64,000 bases of DNA from Cryobacterium sp. PAMC25264 (GTDB taxonomy: Bacteria > Actinomycetota > Actinomycetes > Actinomycetales > Microbacteriaceae). Below the pieces are notes generated by a model that made no database searches, had not been told where the DNA came from, and worked only from the letters and a program-made list of their open reading frames with translations. Both the position numbers and the translations under genes were made by a program. Below, one piece after another: positions 9,434 to 18,143 of this stretch (the first letter of the stretch is position 1; each line of letters begins with the position of its first letter). The DNA lies in NCBI RefSeq assembly GCF_019443325.1, contig NZ_CP080383.1, positions 310,001 to 374,000 on the forward strand. Direction: 5' to 3'.

Positions 9434-9883
9434 ATGACGCAGCGGGGGCTCGGGGCGGCACACGGCGCGGTGGTGCGGCTCGTTCCCGACTATGCGGGTA
9501 CGGTGCTCTGGTTTCCGCATCCGGTGGCGTACGTGCATACCCGGTTGCATCCCGATCTGATCACAGACCTGATCCGCTGGGAGCTCGGGTACTACGACGC
9601 CCTCGATGCCGACTTCAACTGGCAGAGCCCAGCCCACGCGAGCGCCTTCACGAGCAACGGCGTCGCCCTCGCCTTGCGTCTGGCCGTGCAGCTGGGCGCC
9701 GGCTTCGACGTCGAGTTCGCAACCTACGAAGCGGGCGTGGCCAGCCGACGGTTCCGCAGTGAACTGCCGGCCGACAACCCGCGCGCCGCCGCGGCCTTCA
9801 CAGCGCTGTCCGCCCGGCCGGCCGCCAGCTGGGCTCCGACCGGTTGGTCGACTCGAGCGCTGCGCGACACCATCGGACTGTGA
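9434..9883 (+). CDS. hypothetical protein
   Basis: Predicted 149-residue cytosolic protein with no signal or membrane segment. I do not recognise it. It is rich in aromatic residues (DYAGTVLWFPHPVAYVHTRL; WELGYYDALDADFNW) and ends in an Ala-rich helix. The ATG at 9434 is chosen over the longer frame from 9254 because GGAGAGA precedes it and the upstream part overlaps the divergent lipoprotein. Its 3' end faces the ABC-F gene. Confidence 0.6.
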   Translation: MTQRGLGAAHGAVVRLVPDYAGTVLWFPHPVAYVHTRLHPDLITDLIRWELGYYDALDADFNWQSPAHASAFTSNGVALALRLAVQLGAGFDVEFATYEAGVASRRFRSELPADNPRAAAAFTALSARPAASWAPTGWSTRALRDTIGL

Positions 9884-9916
9884 TCCCGGTGCTGCCCGAA
9901 CTCACGGCCCCTCCCG

Positions 9917-11566
9917 TCACGGCCCAACGTCTCCCTGCCCCTGCCCTGACGCTCGCTCCTCGCTGAGCCGCCCGTCGGCGTCGAGGGCGAGCCAGTCGGT
10001 GATGCCCAGTCGGGCGAGAAAGACATCGTCGTGGCTGACCACCAGCAATCCGCCGCGGTAGGAGCCCAGCGCCCCGACCAGCTGGTCGACGCTCTGCCGG
10101 TCGAGGTTGTTGGTGGGCTCGTCGAGCACGATCAGCTGCGCCGGCGGGTCGGCCAGCAGCAGCCGGGCCAGACCCACCCGGAACCGCTCACCGCCGGACA
10201 GGCTGCGCACCGGCCGCCCCACTGCATCCCCGCGCAGCAGGAATCGGGCGAGCCGGCCGCGCAGCTCACCGGGGGAGGCCTGCGGGGCCGCGGCGCCCAG
10301 ATTCTCCAGGGCGGTGAGCTCCCCGTCGAGCCCGTCGAGCCGCTGGCTGAGGTACCCGATGCGCTCGGTGTGCGCGGTCGCGGTGGCCAGGCCCTGCCGG
10401 GCCGTCTGCGGATGCACGAGAGTCTCGAGCAGGCTCGTCTTACCCACTCCGTTGGGCCCGGTCAGGGCCACCCGGGCCGGGCCGTGCAGCAGAAACGTGC
10501 GATTGCTGCCGGCGAGCTCGGCCAGCCGCTTACCGCTGGGCACCTGCGGGTCGGGCAGGTCCACGCGAATGCTCTCGTCTGAGCGCACCCGGTCGGATGC
10601 GTCGGCCGCCGCCCGGCGCGCATCCGCCACCTTGCCGTCGGCCTCGCGGTGCAGCTTGCCCGCCGACACCTGCGCGGCGGACTTGCGCAGCCCCATCACG
10701 ATCTTGGGCACGCTCTTGTTCTCGTACTCGCTGCGCGCGAAGCGGCTGCGGCGGGCGAGCTTGGTCTCGGCCTCGATGCGCTGGGCCTTCTCCTTCTTCA
10801 CGGCCTGGTCGGCGGTGCGCTGTGCCTGCACCGCCGCGGCTTGTTCGCGGTCGCGGTGCTCGAGGAAGGCGCTGTAGGGTCCGCCGAAGACCGTGAGGCC
10901 GCCCGCGTACAGCTCAGCGGTGTCGTCCATGAGCTCGAGCAGCGTGGTGTCGTGGCTGACCACGACGAGCGCGCCCGGCCAGGAGCGCACCAGGGTCGCC
11001 AGCCGGGCGCGGGCCGCCCGGTCGAGGTTGTTGGTGGGCTCGTCGAGCACGGTGATGGGCGACTTCCTCAGGAGAAGGCCCGCGACGGCCACCAGGATGG
11101 CTTCGCCGCCGGACATCGCGCCCACGGGTCGGTCCAGGTCGGCCTCGGCCAGCCCCGCCGAGCGCAGCGCCTCGCCGGCCTGGCTCACCAGGTCCCAGTC
11201 GTCGCCGAGCACGTCGAAGTGCCGCTCCTCGACATCGCCGGCCTCGATCGCCCGCAGCGCGTCGAGCTTGGCGCGCACCCCGAGCAGGTCGGCCGCCGTG
11301 GCGGTCACGCCCAGGGTGAGCGTCTGCGGTAGGTAGCCGACGTCGCCGGACAGCACGACGCTGCCCGTGCTGGGGCTCAGCTCGCCGGAGATCAGCCGCA
11401 GCAGGGTGGACTTGCCGGAGCCGTTGGCGCCGACCAGGCCGGTGCGGCCCCGGCCGAAAGCGGCGGTGAGGCCCGTGAGAGCGGCGGAGCCATCAGGCCA
11501 GCTGAGGCCCACATCCGTCAGAACAATGGTCGAAGCGTGTGCAGGTGAAGTGTGTGTCGCAGCCAT
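9917..11566 (-). CDS. ABC-F family ATPase (ribosome-associated type)
   Basis: Soluble protein of 549 residues with two ABC ATPase domains and no membrane segments, as expected for ABC-F translation factors or ribosome-protection proteins. Walker A motifs are GANGSGKS and GPNGVGKT. The signatures are MSGGEA and LSGGERF, and the Walker B-like VLDEPTNNLD is present in both halves. The domains are joined by a charged linker (about residues 230-320). ABC-F proteins use ATP to act on the ribosomal E site; whether this one confers resistance or is housekeeping cannot be told. ATG 11566 is preceded by GGGGAG. A small hairpin lies just upstream of that site. Confidence 0.9.
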   Translation of the reverse strand: MAATHTSPAHASTIVLTDVGLSWPDGSAALTGLTAAFGRGRTGLVGANGSGKSTLLRLISGELSPSTGSVVLSGDVGYLPQTLTLGVTATAADLLGVRAKLDALRAIEAGDVEERHFDVLGDDWDLVSQAGEALRSAGLAEADLDRPVGAMSGGEAILVAVAGLLLRKSPITVLDEPTNNLDRAARARLATLVRSWPGALVVVSHDTTLLELMDDTAELYAGGLTVFGGPYSAFLEHRDREQAAAVQAQRTADQAVKKEKAQRIEAETKLARRSRFARSEYENKSVPKIVMGLRKSAAQVSAGKLHREADGKVADARRAAADASDRVRSDESIRVDLPDPQVPSGKRLAELAGSNRTFLLHGPARVALTGPNGVGKTSLLETLVHPQTARQGLATATAHTERIGYLSQRLDGLDGELTALENLGAAAPQASPGELRGRLARFLLRGDAVGRPVRSLSGGERFRVGLARLLLADPPAQLIVLDEPTNNLDRQSVDQLVGALGSYRGGLLVVSHDDVFLARLGITDWLALDADGRLSEERASGQGQGDVGP

Positions 11567-11579
11567 GGGGCTCCCCGTC

Positions 11580-11597
11580 GTCAGTGAAAGCACTGAC
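11580..11597 (-). promoter_or_regulatory. hairpin in the ABC-F leader
   Basis: GTCAGTG-AAAG-CACTGAC is a perfect 7-bp stem with a 4-base loop, immediately 5' of the Shine-Dalgarno region of the ABC-F gene. Some ABC-F genes are controlled by leader attenuation, but here a regulatory role is only inference. The rest of the 300-bp gap to 11867 holds no convincing gene. Confidence 0.3.
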
Positions 11598-11867
11598 CCC
11601 GGATGCCGCGGCACGGCCGATCGACGGGTGTCAGCGCGTGAGCGCGTAAACGGCGAAGAGCTTCACTGGTTGAGCCTGACTCTGGAGGATGGGACCGTTC
11701 CAGTCTGGCATGGACCGGGCGGTGTCGTCCATGATTCCCCGGAGGAGAGACACCGCGCGCTCGGTTGAGCGAGGGGATCGCTCTGTGGCAGCTCACAGTG
11801 TCAGGTCGAGACTAGTCAACCTCCGCGCGCTACCCTGAGGCCACAGCGAGAGAATGCGGGGCGTGCG

Positions 11868-13868
11868 GTGTTGGGATCGTTATGGGTGTGGATCGTCCTG
11901 GGCCTGATCGCCCTCGGCTACGCGGCCGCCATCGGTTTCGCCACCCGGTCATTGCTGGGCACCACGGTGGGTTGGCTGCGCACCACGCTCGTGGCGGCGC
12001 TGGTGTTCATCGGCTGCTGGCCGTTCGCCTACTTCACCGCCACCCAGGCGCGGCTGATCACCGAGAACGGCGACCTCAAGGTGCCCGCGATCGTGTTGGT
12101 GCTGTTCGTCGCGCTGGCCTTCGGTTGGGTATTCGCATTCGGCATGGCGCTGTTGGTGGCGACGGAGGCTCTGTGGCCCACCACCGCCGCCAACCCGGTG
12201 GATGCGTTCCGGGCCGCACTGCACCGGCGTCGGCGCACCAAGCGCTATCTGCAGATCCTCACCCTGCTCTCCCGGCACGGTATCGGCTGGATCGTGCAGG
12301 AGCGCCCCGGCGCCGCTCTGCGTCAGCAACGGGTGGGTGGCCGGGCGCCGGAAGCCTTGGTTGCCGCCATCAACGATGCCGGCGTCACCTTCGTCAAGCT
12401 GGGCCAGCTGCTGTCCACCCGTCGGGACCTGCTGCCGCACAGCTACACGGTGGCGCTCGCGTCATTGCAGTCGGGGGCCACGACACTGCCGTGGCCTGCC
12501 GTACGCGCCGTGATCGAGGCGGAGCTGAAGGCCCCGCTGGAGACCGTGTTCGCCACCGTGAACGAGGAGCCCCTCGCGGCGGCATCCGTGGCGCAGGTGC
12601 ACGCCGGTACCCTGCTCGACGGCACGGCGGTGGTGCTCAAGGTGCAGCGCCCAGCGGCCGCCGCCCAGGTGGCCGCCGACATCGACATCATCGTGCGGCT
12701 CGCTCAGCGGGTGGAGAACCAGACCAGCTGGGGCCGGGATTTCGGGGCGGTGTCGCTCGCGGAGGGGTTCGCGAGGTCGCTCCGGAACGAGCTGGACTAC
12801 CGCATCGAATTCGCCAGCACGCAGCAGATCGGCAGTGTCGTCGCCTCGTCCGCCGCCGCCGAGGTACTCGTCGTGCCGCGGGTCTACTCGGAAGCCAGCA
12901 CCCGGCGCCTGCTCACCATGGACCTCATGGATGGGGTGCCGCTGAACGCGGCGGGGGAGCAGCTCGACCAGATGTGGCCGGAGGAGCGGGCCGCGCTCGC
13001 CGCGGCGCTGCTCGACGCCGTGCTCGAGCAACTGATCGTCACGGGCATCTTCCACGGCGACCTGCACCCGGGCAACCTGATGCTGCTCGGCGACGGCCGG
13101 ATGGGCATGATCGACTTCGGCAACGTCGGGGTGCTCGAGCGCAGCATGCGGGAGGGCCTGGTCACCCTGCTGCTGGCCGCGGCCCATGACGATGACGTCG
13201 CCACGACGGATGCGCTGCTCCTCGTGGTCGAGGCGCCGGCCGACGCCGACATCAAGGGTCTGCAACGCGACCTGGGCCGCATGCTCACCCTCGCCCGGCA
13301 CAGCGCTGAGGGCGAGGGATCGGTCTTCACCGCCATGCTCGACATCGTGCGGGAACACCACCTGGCGATCCCGTCCACCCTCGGCCTGGCGCTGCGCTCG
13401 CTCACCACGCTCGAGCGCTGCCTGGCGATCCTCGACCCCAACTTCGACATGGTGAGCACCGCGTTCGAACGGGTGCCGCACTTCCTGCGTCGGCTGTTCA
13501 CCCCGCAGTCGGTGCTTGGCTCGGCCCAGGCTCAGGTGGCCGTGCTGCGCACCACCGCCCGTCGGCTGCCGCGCCGGTTGGAGACCATCAGTGCGGCGCT
13601 GGAGAAGGGCACCTTCAGCGTACGCATTCGCGCCTTCTCCGAACCGGACGACCGCTGGTGGCTCGGCTCCGTGGTCATCGAGACCATCGGCGCACTCATC
13701 GCGATCGCCGCGGTGAGCCTGGGCGTGGTGCTCGTGGTGTCCGACGCCGGTCCCGACCTGGTCTCCGGGGTGCGGCTCTACGCCTTCCTCGGCGCCACCA
13801 TCGGCCTGGTCGGCTTCGTGCTGATCATCCGGGCGCTCCGGCAACTGTTCCTGCGGCATCCGCAGTAG
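11868..13868 (+). CDS. ABC1/UbiB-like atypical kinase, membrane-anchored
   Basis: Predicted 666-residue protein of the AarF/UbiB/ADCK family. The N-terminus has three to four membrane segments (about residues 5-110). The kinase-like domain follows, with the family's KxGQ motif (VTFVKLGQLLSTR), the Ala-rich loop AAASVAQVHAG, the lysine strand AVVLKVQRP and the catalytic/metal region FHGDLHPGNLMLL...MIDFGN. Two more helices lie near the C-terminus. In other bacteria UbiB supports quinone or lipid handling; here the target is unknown. Its 3' end overlaps the convergent CGNR gene by 44 bases. Confidence 0.88.
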   Translation: MLGSLWVWIVLGLIALGYAAAIGFATRSLLGTTVGWLRTTLVAALVFIGCWPFAYFTATQARLITENGDLKVPAIVLVLFVALAFGWVFAFGMALLVATEALWPTTAANPVDAFRAALHRRRRTKRYLQILTLLSRHGIGWIVQERPGAALRQQRVGGRAPEALVAAINDAGVTFVKLGQLLSTRRDLLPHSYTVALASLQSGATTLPWPAVRAVIEAELKAPLETVFATVNEEPLAAASVAQVHAGTLLDGTAVVLKVQRPAAAAQVAADIDIIVRLAQRVENQTSWGRDFGAVSLAEGFARSLRNELDYRIEFASTQQIGSVVASSAAAEVLVVPRVYSEASTRRLLTMDLMDGVPLNAAGEQLDQMWPEERAALAAALLDAVLEQLIVTGIFHGDLHPGNLMLLGDGRMGMIDFGNVGVLERSMREGLVTLLLAAAHDDDVATTDALLLVVEAPADADIKGLQRDLGRMLTLARHSAEGEGSVFTAMLDIVREHHLAIPSTLGLALRSLTTLERCLAILDPNFDMVSTAFERVPHFLRRLFTPQSVLGSAQAQVAVLRTTARRLPRRLETISAALEKGTFSVRIRAFSEPDDRWWLGSVVIETIGALIAIAAVSLGVVLVVSDAGPDLVSGVRLYAFLGATIGLVGFVLIIRALRQLFLRHPQ

Positions 13869-14418
13869 CCTCGCCGGCGGCCCGTTTCCGGAACGCGACC
13901 ATGTTCATCCGGTTGCCGCAACGCACGCTGCAGAACCGCTTAGACCCGTTGCGGGACAGGTCCACCAACAGCCCGTCGCAGTGCTCCGCCGCACAGGCGC
14001 GGAGCCGCCCGCTCTCGTCGCTGCGGATCACGTCGACGAGAGCCAGGGCCACCTCCACCAGAATCCGTTCGGCCAGCGGGGCGGCCGGGTCGGTGGCGTG
14101 CAGGTGCCAGTCCATGCCGTCGTGCCGCATCAGCCGGGGGAGCGCCTGAGCGCTCTGCAACAGGCCGTTCACCTCGAGGGCCGCGTGGTCGCGATCGAGC
14201 GTCCAGATGCGCCGCAGACGTTCCCGGGTGGCGCGCACCTCGGTCAGCTCGGCCTCGGTGCGGTCCAGGCGTCCGGAGAACCGGTGAGCGTCGAATAACT
14301 GCACGACCTGGGCGGGGGAGATGAGCTCGTCGAGCCCGCTTTTGGTGGCTCCGGCTACGGTGTTGGCGAGGTCGACGGTGAAGGCCAGACTCGCCTCGGC
14401 GTCAGGGGCAAAATGCAA
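13825..14418 (-). CDS. ABATE/CGNR zinc-finger protein
   Basis: Predicted 197-residue regulator-like protein. The N-terminal part (LAFTVDLANTVAGAT) fits the ABATE domain. The C-terminal part carries the CGNR zinc finger CAAEHCDGLLVDLSRNGSKR with CSVRCGNRMNM, with four cysteines for a treble-clef site. Such proteins are presumed transcription or stress regulators. The start is TTG 14418 with AAGGAG four bases upstream. It is divergent from the EamA exporter, which it might control, but no operator was recognised. Confidence 0.82.
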   Translation of the reverse strand: MHFAPDAEASLAFTVDLANTVAGATKSGLDELISPAQVVQLFDAHRFSGRLDRTEAELTEVRATRERLRRIWTLDRDHAALEVNGLLQSAQALPRLMRHDGMDWHLHATDPAAPLAERILVEVALALVDVIRSDESGRLRACAAEHCDGLLVDLSRNGSKRFCSVRCGNRMNMVAFRKRAAGEATADAAGTVAGAPG

Positions 14419-14501
14419 ATTGACTCCTTACTTATGATCACACTATCTTCATGATTAGCGCCCCGGCAAGACCGCTGACCCGCCCGGCGTACAGGAGCCC
14501 C

Positions 14502-15482
14502 ATGAACCGCTCGTCCACCTCGCTCGGCCTGGTCATCGCAGTCGTCGCCGCGGCCACCTTCGGCCTGTCCGGCGCCCTGGCCAAGCCGCTGCTCGAGAGC
14601 GGCTGGAGCCCGGCTGCGGCGGTCACCGCGCGGGTGCTGATCGGCGGAATCGTGCTGTCGCCGCTTGCGGTGCTGTCGTTGCATGGCAAGTGGGCACTGC
14701 TCTGGCGCGCCCGCTGGCGGGTGCTGGCGATGGCACTGATCGGCGTCGCGGCCACACAGCTGCTCTACTTCGGGGCAATCGAACGCATCCCCGTGGGTAC
14801 GGCTGTGCTCATCGAGTACATGGCGCCGTTGCTACTGGTGGGCTGGGCGTGGGCGCGCAGTCGGCGCAGCCCCAAGGCCGTCGTGCTGATCGGCTCCGTT
14901 GTGGCCCTGGCCGGCCTGGTGCTCGTGGTGTCGCCGGGCGGATCGGCCAGCTTCGACGTGCTCGGCCTGCTGCTGGCCCTGGGGGCGATGGTGGGGTGCG
15001 CTATCTACTATCTTGTGGCGGCGCATCCCAGCGACGGGCTGCCGGCTGTGGCGCTAGCCGGATTCGGCCTGCTGCTCGGCGGCCTGCTGCTGGGCCTCGT
15101 CGGGCTGTCCGGGCTCGTCCCGTTCCGCACGTCCACTGCCGACGTGCCGATGTTCGGCGCCGAGGTGCCGTGGTGGCTGCCGCTCCTGATCATCGGCGTG
15201 GTGGCCACGGCCGTCGCCTACTCCACCAGCATCGCCGCCAGCGAGATGCTCGGCTCCCGGCTGGCGTCGTTTGTGGGCCTGCTCGAGGTGGTGGCCGCCA
15301 CCTTCTACGCCTGGCTGCTGCTGGGCGAGCAGCTCACCGTGCCGCAGCTCCTCGGGGGGCTGCTGATCCTCATTGGCATCGGTTTCGTTCGCTCGGAGAA
15401 GACGGATGCCGTGATCGAACCGGCATCCGTCCCCCTCGTGGAGCCCCTCGGGACCGAGGAGCTGCCCGGCCAACCGGGCTAG
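14502..15482 (+). CDS. EamA-family (DMT) metabolite exporter
   Basis: Predicted 326-residue inner-membrane transporter with ten hydrophobic segments arranged as two EamA repeats (about residues 8-140 and 150-290). The first repeat contains FGLSGALAKPLLESGWSPAA and the second ends AATFYAWLLLGEQLTVPQLL, a typical EamA signature. Likely exports amino acids or other small metabolites. ATG 14502 is chosen because ACAGGAG precedes it. It is convergent with the next MFS gene, overlapping by 4 bases. Confidence 0.85.
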   Translation: MNRSSTSLGLVIAVVAAATFGLSGALAKPLLESGWSPAAAVTARVLIGGIVLSPLAVLSLHGKWALLWRARWRVLAMALIGVAATQLLYFGAIERIPVGTAVLIEYMAPLLLVGWAWARSRRSPKAVVLIGSVVALAGLVLVVSPGGSASFDVLGLLLALGAMVGCAIYYLVAAHPSDGLPAVALAGFGLLLGGLLLGLVGLSGLVPFRTSTADVPMFGAEVPWWLPLLIIGVVATAVAYSTSIAASEMLGSRLASFVGLLEVVAATFYAWLLLGEQLTVPQLLGGLLILIGIGFVRSEKTDAVIEPASVPLVEPLGTEELPGQPG

Positions 15483-16993
15483 TGGGCGACGACGGGTTCG
15501 GCGTCCTCGCTCAGGTGCGCGTTGGCCAGGGACAGGCCGTGGCCCATCCGGCGGAAGAGCAGCGCCGCGATGATGCCGCCGACGGCGAAGAACCCGGCGC
15601 CCCACCAGTACGCGGTGGCGTAGCTGGTGACGGCGGCCTGAGCGGCCACCTCGGCCGTGGCCGGTAGGTGCGCGGCCACGTAGTCGGCCGCCGCGGTCGC
15701 CGCCAGGGTGTTCAGCAGGGCCGTGCCGATGGAGCCACCGACCTGCTGGCTGGTGTTCACCATGGCCGACGCGACGCCGGCGAATTGGCGGTCGACCCCC
15801 AGCGTGGCGGTCTGCATCGAGGCGGGCATGATCGAGCCCATCGCGAAGCCCAGGATCAGCAGCGGCGGCAGCACATTGGCCGCGTAGGTGCTGTCGAGGT
15901 CCAGGTTGGTAAGCAGGATCATGCCGATCATGCCCAGTGCCATGCCGAACGGCACCATGATCTTCGGGCCGAACCGGGGCACGAAGATGTTCGTCGACAG
16001 CTGCGCGGCAAGCACCAGCATCGCGATCATCGGCAGGAACGAGAAGCCGGTCTGCATCGGGGTGAAGCCCAGCGAGGTCTGCAGGTAGTACGTGACGAAC
16101 AGGAAGATCCCGAACATGCCCGCGCCGGCGACCATCACCGAGAGGTATGCGGCGCCGCGGTTGCGGTCGAGCACGATCGAGAGTGGCAGCAGCGGATGCG
16201 CGGCCTTCCGCTGCCAGAGCACGAACGCCACGAGCAGCACCACGGCGCCGCCGAGCATTCCCCAGGTCAAGGGCGAGTCCCAGCCATCGGTCTCGGCGTT
16301 GGAGAACCCGTAGACCAGGCCGAAGAGGGCCGCGGAGACCAGGAGGGTGCCGGGGATGTCGAGCTTGGGCCGGGGACCGGTGCGCTGGAGGGTGTCGACG
16401 AAGATCGCGGCGCCGATGACGGCCACGACGGCGATGACGACGTTGATGTAGAGGTTCCAACGCCAGTCGAAGTACTCGGTGAGGAAGCCGCCGAGCAGCA
16501 GGCCCACGGCGCCGCCCGCGCCGGCGATCGCACCGAAGACACCGAAGGCGCGAGCGCGCTCCTTGGGAATGGTGAAGGTGGTGGTGAGCACCGCCAGGGC
16601 GGTGGGGGCCAGCAGGGCGCCGAAGGCACCCTGCAGGGCGCGGGCGGCCACGAGCCAGCCGAAGCTGTCGGCCGCGCCGCCGAGCGCAGAGGCGATGGCG
16701 AAGCCGATGAGACCGATGATGAAGGTGCGCTTGCGGCCGATCAGGTCGGAGAGTCTGCCGCCGAGCAGCAGCAGGCTGGCGAAGGCGAGAGAGTATGCGG
16801 TGACGATCCACTGGCGGTCGCCATTGGAGAAGCCGAGGTCGGCCTGGGCGGAGGGGAGGGCGATGTTCACGACCGTCGAGTCGAGCACGACCATGAGCTG
16901 AGCGAGGGCCACCACGCTCAGGGTCCACCACCGACGGGAATGGGGCACTGATGTGCTCGTCGCGGGAGACGAAGCGGGGATCGTTTTAGACAT
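15479..16993 (-). CDS. MFS multidrug exporter, DHA2 (EmrB/QacA) type
   Basis: Predicted 504-residue 14-helix transporter. It shows the DHA2 signature near helix 1 (QLMVVLDSTVVNIALPSAQ), motif A in loop 2-3 (GGRLSDLIGRKR) and a helix-5-like stretch (FGAIAGAGGAVGLLLGGFL). It probably exports drugs or other amphipathic compounds with protons. ATG 16993 is the start that leaves a normal short N-terminus. It is divergent from the TetR gene at 17176, and the shared 180-bp region probably holds both promoters and the TetR operator. Confidence 0.88.
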   Translation of the reverse strand: MSKTIPASSPATSTSVPHSRRWWTLSVVALAQLMVVLDSTVVNIALPSAQADLGFSNGDRQWIVTAYSLAFASLLLLGGRLSDLIGRKRTFIIGLIGFAIASALGGAADSFGWLVAARALQGAFGALLAPTALAVLTTTFTIPKERARAFGVFGAIAGAGGAVGLLLGGFLTEYFDWRWNLYINVVIAVVAVIGAAIFVDTLQRTGPRPKLDIPGTLLVSAALFGLVYGFSNAETDGWDSPLTWGMLGGAVVLLVAFVLWQRKAAHPLLPLSIVLDRNRGAAYLSVMVAGAGMFGIFLFVTYYLQTSLGFTPMQTGFSFLPMIAMLVLAAQLSTNIFVPRFGPKIMVPFGMALGMIGMILLTNLDLDSTYAANVLPPLLILGFAMGSIMPASMQTATLGVDRQFAGVASAMVNTSQQVGGSIGTALLNTLAATAAADYVAAHLPATAEVAAQAAVTSYATAYWWGAGFFAVGGIIAALLFRRMGHGLSLANAHLSEDAEPVVAH

Positions 16994-17175
16994 AAACGCG
17001 ACTCTATACGATACTGTGGAGTTCCGGATCTTAACAGTTCCTGAATTTACGCCCGGTAACATGTGGAGTTGTACAGGGAAAGTCCGGCGCCTGCCGACGC
17101 ACAGGCTGGTGGCGCATAATTTCAGGATCCGGCAGGGTCCGGAACCCAAGACCTACAGAAATGGAGATCGCCGCA

Positions 17176-17895
17176 ATGACGCAGGTCGAAGCCGGTGCGC
17201 TGGATGGTGCTGTGGTCGAAACCACTGTGCTCGAAACCACGGTGCTGGAAACCACTGTGATCGAAACCAAGCTGGGCCGCAAGCGCGACCACACCCGCGA
17301 CCCGGAGATCCTCGCCGCGGCGCTCGAGGTTCTCGCCGAGACCGGTTTCGACGGCATGACCATCGACATGGTCGCCACCCGAGCGAAGGCCGGCAAGGCC
17401 ACGCTCTACCGCCGCTGGCCGTCCAAGAACGAACTCGTGATCGACGCTGTCGCGTGCATGAAGCAGGCCGACCTTGACCAGTCCCGGCTGCCGGACACCG
17501 GCACGCTGCGCGGCGACCTGGTGGCGATGATCAAGCCCCGCACCATTGAAGATGCTGTCAAGAAGATGCAGATCATGGCCGGCGTTATGTCGATGATCTC
17601 GGCGACACCCGATCTCGCGGACGCGGCCAACGATGCCCTCTTGAAGCCGCGGGCCGCGGCCAACCGGTTCCTCATCCAGCGCGCCATCGACCGCGGAGAG
17701 GTCGACCCCGGCTGCGACATCGACGCCCTGTGCATCGTCACCCCCGCCATGGCCACCTACCGCACGCTCATCGAACGCAAGCCCGTTGACCGGGACTTTC
17801 TCATCTCGCTCATCGACGGCGTGCTGCTGCCGGCCCTCGGCCTGCGCGGCGGCGACCCGGCGCGGCGCGGTAAGGTTGCGCCACCGGCCTCGTAG
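17176..17895 (+). CDS. TetR-family repressor, probable regulator of the divergent exporter
   Basis: Predicted 239-residue regulator. The DNA-binding domain (about residues 35-90) has the TetR pattern ILAAALEVLAETGFDGMTID, recognition helix AGKATLYRRWPSKNELV. The C-terminal helical ligand domain is family-typical. ATG 17176 is preferred over 17161 because GGAGA lies 9 bases upstream. The first 32 residues are unusual: a tandem repeat encodes VVETTVLETTVLETTVIETK. The divergent layout with an MFS exporter suggests ligand-relieved repression of that exporter; the ligand is unknown. Confidence 0.87.
   Translation: MTQVEAGALDGAVVETTVLETTVLETTVIETKLGRKRDHTRDPEILAAALEVLAETGFDGMTIDMVATRAKAGKATLYRRWPSKNELVIDAVACMKQADLDQSRLPDTGTLRGDLVAMIKPRTIEDAVKKMQIMAGVMSMISATPDLADAANDALLKPRAAANRFLIQRAIDRGEVDPGCDIDALCIVTPAMATYRTLIERKPVDRDFLISLIDGVLLPALGLRGGDPARRGKVAPPAS
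17212..17271 (+). repeat. four tandem 15-bp repeats inside the TetR gene
   Basis: Four in-frame copies of a 15-bp unit (GTGNTCGAAACCACT-like) encode V-x-E-T-T repeats before the HTH domain. In-frame copy-number change would lengthen or shorten the N-terminal arm by 5 residues. Confidence 0.9.
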
Positions 17896-17930
17896 CCGGC
17901 GGAGTTCCATCTCGACGAAGAGAGCGTGTC

Positions 17931-18116
17931 ATGTCCGGCAAGTATGAATTGACTGCAGACCGATCCGGGGGCTATGTCTTCAAGCTCAAGGCCCACAACG
18001 GCCAGGTCCTGATGACCTCGGAGAGCTACCAGACCAAGGCGGACGCCCTCAAGGGCATCGAGATCGTCAAGGCGGATGCAAAGGGGCGCGTCGTCGACCT
18101 CACCGAGCCCAAGTAG
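17931..18116 (+). CDS. YegP/DUF1508 family protein
   Basis: Predicted 61-residue protein forming one DUF1508 (YegP-like) unit: GKYELTADRSGGYVFKLKAH, NGQVLMTSESYQTKADALKGI and a C-terminal strand. These small alpha/beta proteins are widespread and of uncertain function. A purine-rich GAAGAGAG precedes the ATG. It sits between the TetR gene and a convergent metallopeptidase. Confidence 0.88.
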   Translation: MSGKYELTADRSGGYVFKLKAHNGQVLMTSESYQTKADALKGIEIVKADAKGRVVDLTEPK

Positions 18117-18143
18117 GCCCGACCACCCCCACGCGAGCTCGGT

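Noticed and set aside
15054..16931. Minus-strand open frame of 625 codons overlapping the MFS gene
   Set aside because: Alternate-frame shadow of the exporter with extreme Arg/His/Gly content.
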